Origin: Poriferisodalis sp965208485
GTDB lineage: Bacteria > Actinomycetota > Acidimicrobiia > Acidimicrobiales > Poriferisodalaceae
DNA: 64,000 nt
Assembly (NCBI RefSeq): GCF_965208485.1
Contig: NZ_OZ242344.1
Location: 372,001-436,000 of the forward strand
Direction: 5' to 3'
Shown piece by piece: positions 16,237 through 25,335 of the stretch. The translations under genes and the position numbers were made by a program. Numbering within the stretch: position 1 is the stretch's first letter; the number at the start of each line of letters is the position of its first letter. The notes under the pieces are model-generated. The model saw nothing but the letters and a program-made list of their open reading frames with translations. It was not told the DNA's origin and did not search any database.

Positions 16237-17453
16237 CCCTCGATGTGGCGTCGGGGGATGGTGGCGTTGATGGTGTCGACGGCATCGATGACCTCGTGGG
16301 CCACCCAGACGCGAGATCGGCCGGCACGGTGTTCGCTCAGCCGCAGGATGCCAGCGTCCGCGAGCTGGTGCAGGATCTGTGAGGCGCGGCCCGGTGTCAG
16401 CTTGTAGGCAGTTTGGACTTCGCCAGCGGTGATGGCAGGCGTTCCGAGCAGACCGTCGAGAATCTGCGAGACAGCGGATCCCTGACGGGTGCGGACGCGC
16501 TGGCGATGCTCAAAGGCGATTCCGGCGATGCGGTCTACGAGGCGGATGGCAGCGTGTGCACCGTCATTGACCGCGGAGGCAAACACGGTGATCCAGTCGT
16601 CGAGGTCACCCCGGCGGTATGCGGTGAGGCCGCCGACGTAGCCGTTCGGGTTATGCAGAAGTCCGTGCGCGACGGGCACCGGCGTTGTCGCCGTCGCAGA
16701 TCCGGAGTCGAGCAGTCGGTGGATCAGCAGCCGTCCGATGCGGCCGTTGCCATCGACGTAGGGATGGATCGTCTCGAACTGTGCGTGCGCGATCGCGGCG
16801 TGCACGATCGGGTGCACATCGCGTCGGGCGGCGAAGCGCACCAAGTCGTCCATCAGCTCGGGAACCTGGTCCCACGGCGGGCCTTCGAAGTCGGCGCTCC
16901 GGCGGTTCTGGCCGATCCACACCGCACAGTCCCGCCATGCACCGAGGTGGCGCCGTTCCATCTCGGGATCCGCTGCGAGCAAGCTGCGATGGCGACGGTG
17001 GAACCAGTCCTCAGTCAGATCCTCGCTGCCACGCTGAGTGTTCAGCGCAACGGCGACGTTTGCCGCGACCAGCTCGGTTGCGATCGGGTAGCGGCGCCGA
17101 TCGGGATCGTTGTCGCCGAGATCGGCGAGCGCGACCGCCAGCGCTTCGCTGGAGGTCGTGATGTGCTCGATCTGCGAGGAAGCGACCGCGTCGGCCCGGA
17201 TGAGCACAGCACTGAGGTGGCCGAGCACACCGGTTGTCTCGGCGGCGCGTTCGCGCAGATCGCTGATCGAACGCGCCGCTTCAGCCAGGGCCTCGCCTGT
17301 GGCCGGCTGAAGAGCGGGAATCGCGAGCGTCACGATCTGCGGAGGCACCGTCTGTGCGACCGTGATGGTGCGCGGGCTCTCGTCATCCCACGACCGCCAC
17401 AATTCGTTCTCCACCGTTGCGCTGTGCAACTGGGCAGCGGGCCATCGGGACAC
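16230..17453 (-). CDS. Fic-domain protein with C-terminal winged helix
   Basis: This 407-residue protein carries the Fic catalytic loop HPYVDGNGRIGR (230-241), which transfers AMP or a related group to target proteins. An N-terminal helix holds SSQIEH (92-97), a version of the inhibitory (S/T)xxxE(G/N) motif with His in the last place. The last 90 residues look like a winged HTH (GTPAITAGEVQTAYKLTPGRASQILHQLADAGIL). The GTG start at 17453 has a strong AAGGAGG. Its stop overlaps the convergent YHS gene by 7 bp. It is probably self-regulated by its HTH domain. Confidence 0.8.
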   Translation of the reverse strand: MSRWPAAQLHSATVENELWRSWDDESPRTITVAQTVPPQIVTLAIPALQPATGEALAEAARSISDLRERAAETTGVLGHLSAVLIRADAVASSQIEHITTSSEALAVALADLGDNDPDRRRYPIATELVAANVAVALNTQRGSEDLTEDWFHRRHRSLLAADPEMERRHLGAWRDCAVWIGQNRRSADFEGPPWDQVPELMDDLVRFAARRDVHPIVHAAIAHAQFETIHPYVDGNGRIGRLLIHRLLDSGSATATTPVPVAHGLLHNPNGYVGGLTAYRRGDLDDWITVFASAVNDGAHAAIRLVDRIAGIAFEHRQRVRTRQGSAVSQILDGLLGTPAITAGEVQTAYKLTPGRASQILHQLADAGILRLSEHRAGRSRVWVAHEVIDAVDTINATIPRRHIEGY

Positions 17454-17483
17454 TGGCTGCCTCCTTACCTCAAGACCGATGCT

Positions 17484-17520
17484 GTTAACGTGAGGTTAAC
17501 ACCAATTATCTAAATCTAAA
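17484..17520 (-). promoter_or_regulatory. fic promoter with twin GTTAAC sites
   Basis: An AT-rich patch upstream of the Fic gene holds two palindromic GTTAAC hexamers (17484-17489 and 17495-17500) five bases apart, which together form a 17-bp inverted repeat. Reading toward fic, a GATAAT -10-like hexamer (about 17510-17505) precedes them, so a protein bound here would sit at the transcription start. The HTH domain of the Fic protein is a candidate binder. Confidence 0.4.
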
Positions 17521-17626
17521 GTGCAAGAGTTTAGGTTCGTCAAGCGATGGAAACCCAGGTCGCTTCGGGCCGGCATCGACCGGGTGTGCGAAGCTCCGGT
17601 GAGCTAGAGGCCCAAGGAGCAGCTCC

Positions 17627-18105
17627 ATGTCACTCGGCATCCCGACGTGTTCGGCCGACGACGACCCCGACGCCATGTACGCCAAGCTCGACGCCGCCGG
17701 CTGCCTGGTCGTCCATGACGTTGCGAGCTCTGAGCAGGTAGCCGCCGTCCGGGCTGAGCTGGTCGACCACATGGCCAGCGCCAGGGTGGCCGACGACAAG
17801 CCGACCTCGTTCTACCCCGGCCTCACCCGCCGGGTGGTGGCGCTCATATACCGCTCGGCGGCACCCTTCACGGCGCCGGCGCCAACGCCACGCCTGAGGA
17901 CTGGCGCTACGGGATCATCCTCACCTACAACCTCGGCTGGCTTCGCCAGGAAGAGAACCAGCACGTGTCGATCCCCCTCGCCGACGTGCTCGCACTGCCG
18001 GACGCCATGCGCAGCCGCCTCGGCTTCGACATGGACTACGAGAACTCCCTCGGCTTCTACGACCGTTCCGTCCTCGCGCCCCGCCCCGCCGAGGTGAGCG
18101 CATGA
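17627..18105 (+). pseudogene. Phytanoyl-CoA dioxygenase-like gene with internal deletion
   Basis: The 5' part reads LDAAGCLVVHDVASSEQVAAVRAEL, a typical PhyH-family N-terminus, and continues to LTRRVVALIYRSA. After a frame change near 17860 the other frame gives WRYGIILTYNLGWLRQEENQ and YENSLGFYDRSVLAPRPAEV, a typical C-terminus, ending at TGA 18103. The central part, including the iron-binding HxD, is missing. A good AAGGAG remains before the ATG. The gene cannot encode an active Fe(II)/2-oxoglutarate oxygenase. Confidence 0.75.
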
Positions 18106-18148
18106 TTCACGGGTTCGGAACCGGACAATCAACCACAGGGAGGTTGCC

Positions 18149-19147
18149 ATGCCCCGGAAGCGACTCGCAATCGACGAAGCGACCCGCTCGAAGGACCTCG
18201 CCGGCACGACGTACATCGTCACCGGTGCCAACTCCGGAGTGGGCCTCGAGACCACCCGCCAGCTGGTGACCCAGGGTGCTCATGTGGTCATGGCCTGCCG
18301 GCGGGTCGAGGCCGGCGCGGAGGCGTCTCGGAGCTTCAGCGGCCTCGCCGGAACGCATGAGGTCATGCGGCTCGACCTCGCCGACCTCCATTCGGTTCGC
18401 GAGTTTGAGGCTGCATTCACCGCCGAGCACGATCGACTTGACGGGTTCGTGTGCAATGCCGGCATGGTGAACATGCGCCGTGACCTGGAACGAACGACGG
18501 ACGGATTCGAGTCGACCATCGCAGTGAGCTATTTCGGTCACTTCCTGCTGACCGAACTCCTCCTCGACACACTCAAGGCGACCGCCCCCTCACGCATGGC
18601 GATCCTGTCATCGGTAGTGCACGCGGGAAGCCCCAAGAACCGGCCGCAACTGGTACTCGACGACCTCAACTACGAGCGGCGCGACTTCAGCGGCATGCGC
18701 GCGTACTGCGAGGCAAAAGTGGCGACGGTGCTCTACGCCGCGGAGCTCGCCCAGCGGCTGGAGAGCACGGACGTCTCGACCTTCTCTGTCCACCCCGGAT
18801 GGGCCCGATCGAACTTCGGATCGGGCGGTCCCCTGCCGATGCGTATCGCAATGGCGATCATGCGACCGCTCAGCCGGCTTGTGTCCGACAGCAATACCGA
18901 GTCGGCCCAGACGACGCTCCACTGTCTGTTGTCCGACGATGCGCCCCGGCATTCCGGCGCCTACTTCAGCCAGAGCAGTGTTCTCTACCGCGACAAGGAG
19001 TGCCGGGCCGGCGGCTGGCCCATGGAGACGCCGAACCCGAACGCCAAGAACATGGACACGGCGAGGCAGCTCGTCGCGTTGAGTTACGACCTCGTCGGGC
19101 TGGACAATCCCTCGTCGGCCAATAGAGGCGATCAGGTCAGCGAGTAG
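18149..19147 (+). CDS. Short-chain dehydrogenase/reductase, retinol dehydrogenase-like
   Basis: This 332-residue NAD(P)-dependent SDR shows the cofactor loop VTGANSGVGLETTRQL, the structural NAG (VCNAGMV), the catalytic Ser in LSSVVHAGS and YCEAK as YxxxK. It resembles the retinol dehydrogenase/WW-domain oxidoreductase group, including the late SVHPGWARSNFG. An AGGGAGG lies before the ATG. It probably interconverts an alcohol and ketone on a lipid or steroid-like substrate. Its last 16 bp overlap the convergent P450 gene. Confidence 0.8.
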   Translation: MPRKRLAIDEATRSKDLAGTTYIVTGANSGVGLETTRQLVTQGAHVVMACRRVEAGAEASRSFSGLAGTHEVMRLDLADLHSVREFEAAFTAEHDRLDGFVCNAGMVNMRRDLERTTDGFESTIAVSYFGHFLLTELLLDTLKATAPSRMAILSSVVHAGSPKNRPQLVLDDLNYERRDFSGMRAYCEAKVATVLYAAELAQRLESTDVSTFSVHPGWARSNFGSGGPLPMRIAMAIMRPLSRLVSDSNTESAQTTLHCLLSDDAPRHSGAYFSQSSVLYRDKECRAGGWPMETPNPNAKNMDTARQLVALSYDLVGLDNPSSANRGDQVSE

Positions 19148-20376
19148 CGGATCGGCAGGCTCTTGTGACCGCCGACGAAGGTGGTCTTCATCGTCGCAGG
19201 GTCTCCGGCCAGCTCGACCGTGGCGAGTCGAGGAATCACGTGGGCGAACAGGTTGCGCAGCTCAAGCCGAGCGAGCTGCGCGCCCAGGCAGAAATGGACG
19301 CCGTAACCGAATGAGATCTGGCGAGCGGCATTGTCGCGCTCGATGTCGAAGCGCAAAGGATCGTCGAAGACCTTCGGGTCGAGGTTCGCCGCTTTGTACG
19401 ACAGATACACCCACTCCCCCTCGGCGATCTCCTGCCCGAGGATCTCCGTGTCGGCCTGCGCGGTGCGCATGAAGTGACGCACCGGTGCGGTCCAGCGGAG
19501 CATCTCCTCGACTGCGTTGACCATCAGTTCATCAGGAGCCGACTGCAGCTTTGCGAGTTGGTCTGGGTGCTCGATCAGTGCCTGCATGCCGCCGGCCATG
19601 GCGCTGGAGGTGGTGTCGTGTCCGGCGGTCGCTGCAATGATGTACAGGCCGTTCGTCTCGAGTTCGGGAAGTGTTTGGCCGTCGATCTCGCCGTTGGCGA
19701 TGGCGCTTGCCAGATCGTCGGTGCTCTCAGCCCGCCGGGACGCAGTGAGCTGCGAGAAATACGCGTTGAAGTCGCCGATGACCTGTGCCTGCACCTCGGG
19801 ACTGACCTCGCCGCGCTGGAGGTCGGGATCCTCCTGACCGAAGAGCTGTTGCGTCAGCATCAGCATCCTCGGGTAATCCGATTCGGGCAGTCCCAGGATC
19901 GCGAGGATGACCTCGAGCGGGTACGGCAGCGCGACCTCCACCGCGAAGTCAATCTCCCCTCCTGCGGACTCGAGCTTGGCGATGGCCTTCGCGCTGAGCT
20001 CATCGAGACGCGTCTCGAGCCGGCCCACCGTCCGGGGCTTGAACCAGTCGGCGATCACCGTGCGGTACTTGCCGTGGTCGGGCGCATCCATGTGGATCAG
20101 CGACTTGATCACCGCCTGCCGGCCCTCGATCTGCGCGTTCGTCGCCAGCACAGGCTCAGGGCCATTCGTGAACAGGCCGGGATCGCGCTCCACCTCCAGG
20201 ACTGCAGCGTGATCGATCACCGCCCAGAACGGTCGGAACCCCTCGCGCTCGATGCGATGAATCCCGCCTTCGGCATGAAGCGCAAGGGCCGTCCGGTTCC
20301 AATCGTCGAGATCACCCCAGCGGTGGTTGTCGCTGAAAATGTCGTTCGGTGCCGGGGGGCCGGCTCTCTTCTTCAC
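19132..20376 (-). CDS. Cytochrome P450
   Basis: This 414-residue soluble bacterial P450 monooxygenase has the oxygen-binding I-helix AGHDTTS (251-257), the ExxR pair in EEMLRW (Glu291, Arg294) and the heme loop FGYGVHFCLGAQLAR with Cys363 as thiolate ligand. It looks closest to actinobacterial lipid and steroid hydroxylases such as the CYP125/CYP124 groups, but this is not certain. The GTG at 20376 is preferred to a TTG one codon upstream because GGAGGAG then has a six-base spacer. No ferredoxin gene is adjacent. Confidence 0.85.
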   Translation of the reverse strand: MKKRAGPPAPNDIFSDNHRWGDLDDWNRTALALHAEGGIHRIEREGFRPFWAVIDHAAVLEVERDPGLFTNGPEPVLATNAQIEGRQAVIKSLIHMDAPDHGKYRTVIADWFKPRTVGRLETRLDELSAKAIAKLESAGGEIDFAVEVALPYPLEVILAILGLPESDYPRMLMLTQQLFGQEDPDLQRGEVSPEVQAQVIGDFNAYFSQLTASRRAESTDDLASAIANGEIDGQTLPELETNGLYIIAATAGHDTTSSAMAGGMQALIEHPDQLAKLQSAPDELMVNAVEEMLRWTAPVRHFMRTAQADTEILGQEIAEGEWVYLSYKAANLDPKVFDDPLRFDIERDNAARQISFGYGVHFCLGAQLARLELRNLFAHVIPRLATVELAGDPATMKTTFVGGHKSLPIRYSLT

Positions 20377-20477
20377 CAATCGCTCCTCCGGTCCACCGCC
20401 GTGCGTCCCGATGCCCGATCAGGGGACCATCACGTTGCGTAGCTTGTCATGTGACAGGCGAGAGAAGGGTGTTGGGA

Positions 20478-20984
20478 ATGGTGACGTACGCGGACGGGCC
20501 GACGACCAGTGTGGAGGCCCACATCAATGCCCCGCCGTCGGTGGTGTGGCCCCTGTTGTGCGATATCAACGCGCCCGCTGAGTTCTCCGGGGAGTTCCAG
20601 GGCGCCGACTGGCTCGACGACGGCCCGGCCCTCGGGGCGAGGTTCCGGGGCCGGAACGAGCACAAGGCTGTCGGCGAGTGGCGATCGACCTGCACCGTCA
20701 CGGCGATGGACCACGAGCGCTCGTTCGAGTGGACGGTCGGTGATGTCGACTACCGGGCCGCTCGCTGGCGCTTCGACCTCGAGCCCGACGGCGAGGGAAG
20801 CATGCTGAGGTTCACCGCCGAGATCGGGCCGGCGCCGTCAGGACTCAGCCCGGCCATCGAGCGCATGCCCGACCGCGAGGAGGACATCGTCGCCAAGCGC
20901 ATGGGCGAGCACAACGCCAACATGCGTCGCACCGTCGAGGGCTGCAAGCAGCTCGCCGAAGCCCGCCAGGCGCGCACCTCGTGA
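20478..20984 (+). CDS. SRPBCC/polyketide cyclase-fold protein
   Basis: This 168-residue protein has the START-like lipid-binding fold: TSVEAHINAPPSVVWPLLCDIN at the start, central strands GARFRGRNEHKAVGEWRSTCTVTAM and FEWTVGD, and a long C-terminal helix ending in ANMRRTVEGCKQLAE. Such proteins bind hydrophobic ligands or help in cyclisation. It is translationally coupled (GTGA) to the LLM oxidoreductase that follows, suggesting that they share a substrate. The start at 20478 fits the domain. Confidence 0.75.
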   Translation: MVTYADGPTTSVEAHINAPPSVVWPLLCDINAPAEFSGEFQGADWLDDGPALGARFRGRNEHKAVGEWRSTCTVTAMDHERSFEWTVGDVDYRAARWRFDLEPDGEGSMLRFTAEIGPAPSGLSPAIERMPDREEDIVAKRMGEHNANMRRTVEGCKQLAEARQARTS

Positions 20985-22018
20985 CCGATCTCCACGTCGG
21001 TGTCCTCCCGGCCGGCCTGGATGCCCCGGGCTTCGACTACATCCGCCGCGCTGAGCAGCTCGGCGTCGACTCAGTGTGGATGCCCGAGGCGTGGATGTAC
21101 GACGCGCTGACCCCGCTCGGCTATCTCGCCGCGATCACGAGCCGAGTCCGGCTCGTCACCGGGGTCGTCCAGCTCGGCGCCCGCTCCCCGGCAATGCTGG
21201 CGATGTCCGCCCTCGCGCTGGCGAAGATGTCAGAAGGTCGCTTCGTGCTCGGACTGGGCACCAGCGGACCTCAGGTCATGGAGGGCTGGCACGGTGTTCG
21301 CTTCGACCGGCCCGTTATCCGCACCAGCGAGACCATCGACATCATCCACAAGGTCTGCTCGGGCGACCGGCTCACCTATGAGGGCAAGGTGTACGAGCTT
21401 CCGCTGCCTGACAGTCAGGGCCGGTCCCTCCGCTCGCCGGTGGCCGGCTCATCCATCCCGATCTACATCGCGTCTATGGGGCCGGCCAACCTGCGGCTCA
21501 CGGGCGCCAAGTCCGACGGCTGGATCGGCACCGCGTTCCTGCCCGAGTCGGCCAGCGTGTTCACTGACCACATTCGTGAAGGCGCCGAGTCGACGGGGCG
21601 GTCCCTCGACGACATCGAGCTGACGGTTGCGGTGACCCTCGACTTCTCCGACGACCCCGAGGCGGCGGGCCGGCGCCATGCCGACGGCTACGCATTCACC
21701 ATCGGCGCCATGGGGTCGTCATCAACGAACTTCTACAACCAGGCGTTCATCCGCCAAGGCTTCGGCGACGCGGTCGAGGAGGTGCAACGGCTCTGGCAGT
21801 CAGGTGAGCGGGAAGCGGCGGCCGCCGCAGTGCCCATCGAGATCGGGCTCCGCACGAACCTGCTGGGCGGCGATGCCGAGATCAGCGAGCGGCTCCGTGC
21901 CTACCGCGCCACAGGGATACGGACCCTTCGGGTGCGGGTCGACACCGACGACCCGACCGCCCGGCTGGACTCGCTCGCACGACTGATGGACCTAGTACGG
22001 GCCGTCAATCAGGAATGA
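20981..22018 (+). CDS. LLM-class F420-dependent oxidoreductase
   Basis: This 345-residue protein belongs to the luciferase-like TIM-barrel family, probably the F420-dependent branch common in actinobacteria (MER/F420-dependent LLM type). It reads FDYIRRAEQLGVDSVWMPEAWMYDAL, then VRLVTGVVQLGARSPAMLAMSALALAKMSEGRFVLGLGTSGPQV and SIPIYIASMGPANLRLTGAKSDGW, all family blocks around the cofactor. Start is GTG, overlapping the SRPBCC stop. Substrate unknown. A truncated acyl-CoA synthetase follows directly, so a longer operon was once present. Confidence 0.8.
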   Translation: MTDLHVGVLPAGLDAPGFDYIRRAEQLGVDSVWMPEAWMYDALTPLGYLAAITSRVRLVTGVVQLGARSPAMLAMSALALAKMSEGRFVLGLGTSGPQVMEGWHGVRFDRPVIRTSETIDIIHKVCSGDRLTYEGKVYELPLPDSQGRSLRSPVAGSSIPIYIASMGPANLRLTGAKSDGWIGTAFLPESASVFTDHIREGAESTGRSLDDIELTVAVTLDFSDDPEAAGRRHADGYAFTIGAMGSSSTNFYNQAFIRQGFGDAVEEVQRLWQSGEREAAAAAVPIEIGLRTNLLGGDAEISERLRAYRATGIRTLRVRVDTDDPTARLDSLARLMDLVRAVNQE

Positions 22019-22025
22019 AGCACCG

Positions 22026-22283
22026 ATGACGACCCCACTGCTGTACCCGGGTCAGGTAGCCGCGGATCACCCCGACCGTGTCGCAGTGGCCATGGGCGCT
22101 AGCGGCGAGAGCATCACCTTCGCCGACCTCGACGCCTTCGCCAGTCGGCTGTCCCGGCTGTTGCGCGCGATCGGGCTCGAGCGCGGCGACCACATCGCGC
22201 TCTGCGTCGAGAATCGTCTCGAGTTCCTGCCGATCATCTGGGGCTGCCACTACGCCGGGCTCTGCTACACGCCCATCAGCAGG
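22026..22283 (+). pseudogene. AMP-dependent acyl-CoA synthetase, N-terminal fragment
   Basis: The start is intact: VAADHPDRVAVAMGASGESITFADLDAFASRLSRLLRAIG, then GDHIALCVENRLEFLPIIWGCHYAGL, the standard N-terminus of an acyl-CoA ligase. Homology stops near CYTPIS at about 22283, about 85 residues in, before the ATP-binding and adenylation motifs. It is the 3'-truncated first piece of a row of gene fragments. Confidence 0.75.
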
Positions 22284-22375
22284 CGTGAGGCGGCGGAGAT
22301 GCTGTGCTCCGCAGGCACGACGAGTACTGGCCCCAGCCGGGCTGAGCCCATTCGAATCAATCAGGACCTGCCACT

Positions 22376-22645
22376 ATGCCCACTTCCCTCAGAATCGAAG
22401 CATCGCTCTACCCCGGCAACAGTGCCGGCACCGACTTCATCGCGCAGCAGGCCACCAAGCTCGAGGCGCTCGGCTTCGACCGCGCCTTCACCGCCGAGAC
22501 AAGCCGCGATCCCTTCTTCCCCCGACGGCCGCATCGCCCATCCGTTCTGCACCGAGCAGTACCTCAAGGACGTCATCGTTCCCCGCATCCAGCCCGCTTT
22601 AGCGGCCCGCGGCAGGAGCCTCGACGACTTCGAGAGGACCGACGG
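22376..22645 (+). pseudogene. LLM-class oxidoreductase with internal deletion
   Basis: The ATG at 22376 opens a typical LLM start: LRIEASLYPGNSAGTDFIAQQATKLEALGFDRAFTAETSRDPFFP. A frame change near 22523 then joins it to DGRIAHPFCTEQYLKDVIVPRIQPALAARGRSLDDFE, which belongs some 150 residues later in the family. About 450-480 bp of the centre are missing, and the 3' end is cut where an inverted SDR fragment begins. Confidence 0.7.
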
Positions 22646-22740
22646 CCACGTGAGCGGGAAGTTCGTGGAATCGGGATGGACGTAGCTCGGCGAGATCGCG
22701 TTGACCCGAACGTCGGGAGCGAGGCCGCGAGCCAGCTCGC
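22641..22740 (-). pseudogene. Inverted SDR C-terminal fragment
   Basis: Read on the minus strand this 100-bp piece gives ELARGLAPDVRVNAISPSYV, the typical segment after the SDR active site (cofactor-loop NAISPG). It lies in opposite orientation between the LLM fragment and the enolase-superfamily fragment, which shows that the row of remnants was built by rearrangement and not only by deletion. Confidence 0.65.
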
Positions 22741-23528
22741 ATCTACGACGCCATCTACCGCTCGAGCTTCTACCACGGCCGCAGAGGGCTGCTCATCAAT
22801 GCCCTGTCGGCTGTCGACATCGCCCTCTATGACCTCGCCGGGACCTCGCCGGCAAGCAGCTCGGCAAGCCGGTCTGGCAACTGCTGGGAGGTGCCCGCCA
22901 GCAGGGTGCGCGCCCGTACGTGACCCTGTACCCGGGCGACACCAAGGGCGAGCCGACCGGGGTGATCCTCGACAAGATGGAGGGGATCGTCGACCTCGCC
23001 CGGCAGTCGGGCTTCACCGCCATGAAGCTGCCCTTCGTCGGGCTCACCGAACTGCCCGACCACCAGGTGGTCGATCTGGTGGGCCAGCTCCGGGCGATGA
23101 TCGGCGACGACGTCGTGCTGGGCGCCGATCCCGGGTATCGCTGGACCCACTGGCAGGAAGCACTGTGGGTGCTGAACCGGCTCGATGATCACCGGGTGTA
23201 CTTCGCCGAGGTGCCGCTGCACCACGACGACATGGAGGGGTACCGCCAGCTCGCGGCCCGCGGCCCGCTGCTCATCGGCGCGGGCGAGTTCTCGACCGGC
23301 CGCTGGGAGGCCAAGGAATGGCTCGACCATGCCAAGGTGCCGTTGCTGCACTGCGGCATCAGCCGGGCCGGCGGTTTCACCGAGATCGTCCGCATCTCGG
23401 AGATGTGCGAACTCGCCGAGGCCCTGCTCATGCCCCATAGCTACGCCACAGCCATCTCCGACTATGGATCTGGTCAATCAGTTCCGGACTCGGCCCTGAC
23501 CGAGGCCGGCCTCACGGCCCGTGGCTAG
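22738..23528 (+). pseudogene. Mandelate racemase/muconate cycloisomerase-family remnant
   Basis: An enolase-superfamily gene lacking its N-terminal domain: RIYDAIYRSSFYHGRRGLLI, NALSAVDIALYDLAG, then after a frame change GKQLGKPVWQLLGGA, MKLPFVG, GADPGYRWT, YFAEVPLHHDD and GAGEFSTGRWE. The frame change is an exact 11-bp tandem duplication, GACCTCGCCGG at 22831-22841 and 22842-22852; removing one copy restores YDLAGKQ. The C-terminus also seems shortened. The coding downstream of the duplication is otherwise clean, so decay is recent. Confidence 0.75.
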
Positions 23529-24208
23529 TGGACGCGGACGGTGAACTCGAGCCCTCCGGCGAAGGGCAGGGTCATCGTGCGGAGCTTGTTGGCGGGGTCG
23601 TTGAGGAACTCGAAGTAGGGCTGGTAGCCCTCGGCGGACGAGATGGTGTTGTCGGTGACGACGACCGCGCCGGGGCGCAGCGCCGGCGCGACCAGTTCGA
23701 GCGCGTCGAGAGCGACATGCCAGATGTCGACGAGGAGGAAATCGACCGGTCCCCCGCAGTCGACCAGCGTCTCGCGCAGATCGCCTTCCCGCAGCTCGAT
23801 CCAGCTCGCCAGATCTGCTTCTTCGAAGTTGGCCCGTGCGACGGCGGCTTTGTCAGGCTCGTATTCGGTTGCGATGACCACGCCGTCGTCATGACCGTTG
23901 TCCCGCACCGCAGCAGCCAAGTACAGCGTGGACACCCCGTGGGACGTCCCGGCCTCGACGACACGGCGAGCACCCAGAGCACAGCAGATCTGGTAGCAGA
24001 ACGTGGCCTTGTCGCGGTCGAGCGCAACAAGCTTGTCGGCGAGGTACCGGCGCATGTCGTCGTCGAAGCCGCGCTGGGTTCGGTCCCTACCGCTCTTTCG
24101 CCGCATCTCGGCGAAGAATGCCGAGGTCTCGGTGGCTTGCGCGTCGCTCTCGGCGTGCAGCCGATCTAGCAATTCCTCAAGCACAGGATCGTGCAGGGAT
24201 GACGTCAT
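23525..24208 (-). CDS. SAM-dependent O-methyltransferase-like protein
   Basis: This 227-residue class I methyltransferase resembles the O-methyltransferase family 3/caffeoyl-CoA group. The SAM-binding motif is VVEAGTSHGVSTLYLAAA, followed by acidic VIATEYEPDKAAVARANF, then VDFLLVDIWH and GAVVVTDNTI. AGGAGGAACC lies before the ATG. It probably methylates a hydroxyl on a small molecule. It is convergent with the broken enolase-family gene, overlapping its stop by four bases. Confidence 0.75.
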   Translation of the reverse strand: MTSSLHDPVLEELLDRLHAESDAQATETSAFFAEMRRKSGRDRTQRGFDDDMRRYLADKLVALDRDKATFCYQICCALGARRVVEAGTSHGVSTLYLAAAVRDNGHDDGVVIATEYEPDKAAVARANFEEADLASWIELREGDLRETLVDCGGPVDFLLVDIWHVALDALELVAPALRPGAVVVTDNTISSAEGYQPYFEFLNDPANKLRTMTLPFAGGLEFTVRVH

Positions 24209-24828
24209 GCGGTTCCTCCTTCGGGCGTCAGCAGGCTAAGTCGATCGTTCATTCAGCTGGCTGTCGAAGCAGACGCCTGGGTTCCGCACGATCGCCACCG
24301 GCCACAGACCCGCCGCGACACTGCCAGCTGTATGCCTGAGATTTGCTCGCGGGGCGCCTCCGCTGTTCGCGCGGGTCAGAGGACCAGCGCACAGAGCAAC
24401 GAAACCCGCGGCACTGCCAGTACATGGGCCGAGTTCAGGCGTGATGCGGGTGACCGCGATGATGGTGTTGTCAATCAAGCCGGCGAACTGGACGGTGCCC
24501 ATCAGCTTGGCGACAGCCGTCCCAGCGGCACTCCCCGCTCCGGCGGCAATGCGAAGCCGGGACTCAGATCGTCTGAAACGAACAGGCCACGATGCACATG
24601 CCGCCAGAGCATGATCGACATGGTGCTGCCGTGCCCGAAGAACCAACGCTGTCGGTTGTCGCCGCACCCGTTGAGCACATGATCGCCTTGGAAGGCTCGT
24701 TCGGCATGGCCGACGGCCAGCACTGTCAGCCCCGAGATGGCATTGGCAGATCTGAACTCACAGAGCGACAACACACAGAGCGACAATAGTGGTACTTTAG
24801 ACTCTATAGTAGAAAGGTTTAGCCAGAC
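24209..24828. other. 620-bp region without a supported gene
   Basis: I see no convincing coding sequence here. Open frames exist on both strands (for example minus 24236-24667) but none shows a family motif or good start. Close to the right end are two copies of CACAGAGCGACAA (24759-24771 and 24774-24786), then GGTACTTTAGACTCTATAGT, which contains a TATAGT -10-like hexamer about 20 bp before the ATG at 24829, and AAAGG as ribosome-binding site. Confidence 0.5.
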
Positions 24829-25335
24829 ATGAAGTCACAATTGCATTCCTCCCGGCACGGCACTCGAAAGAGCAGACGCAAGCCGTTGCTGATCATCGCT
24901 GCCGTCATCGCTGCTGGAGCTGCTGTGGTCGCCTCGCCGATGGCCTTGGCCGCATCCTCCTGTCACCGCAGCCTCAGCTTCAGCCACACTGCGGTGGGCC
25001 TGTCCGAAGGATCGACCGACAGCATCAGGTACACCCACAACTGGTGCAGCGGCGACCCGGCGTTTACCGATTGGGTCATGGACATCTCGGACACCACGGC
25101 CGTCACGATCGCCGTCAAAGAGGGCGACACCAAGGGTGGCACCCACATCACCATCGGGTCGATCGGCATCGAGGCCCTCGCCGACGATGACTTCGACGAC
25201 GAGTCCGTGACCGTCACCTTCTATGAGACCTCCGCCGACTACGCCGCTTCCGTGCTGGGCCGCACGGTCGCCTCGAAGTCGTTCACCGTGGACGTGCGCG
25301 ATCCCCGGGACACGGACGGGGACACCCCGAGCTGA
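24829..25335 (+). CDS. Secreted protein with Calx-beta-like domain
   Basis: This 168-residue protein starts with a basic region containing SRRKP, a hydrophobic stretch (LLIIAAVIAAGAAVVAS) and a likely cleavage after ALA near residue 42. The mature part, CHRSLSFSHTAVGLSEGST and later EALADDDFDDESVTVTFYETS, is rich in Asp and resembles short Calx-beta or cadherin-like beta domains. The twin-Arg could indicate Tat export, but the motif is imperfect. No partner is adjacent. Function unknown. Confidence 0.65.
   Translation: MKSQLHSSRHGTRKSRRKPLLIIAAVIAAGAAVVASPMALAASSCHRSLSFSHTAVGLSEGSTDSIRYTHNWCSGDPAFTDWVMDISDTTAVTIAVKEGDTKGGTHITIGSIGIEALADDDFDDESVTVTFYETSADYAASVLGRTVASKSFTVDVRDPRDTDGDTPS

Noticed and set aside
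24236..24667. A 143-codon minus-strand frame in the gap after the methyltransferase
   Set aside because: No domain, no convincing ribosome-binding site, and competing frames of similar length on both strands.
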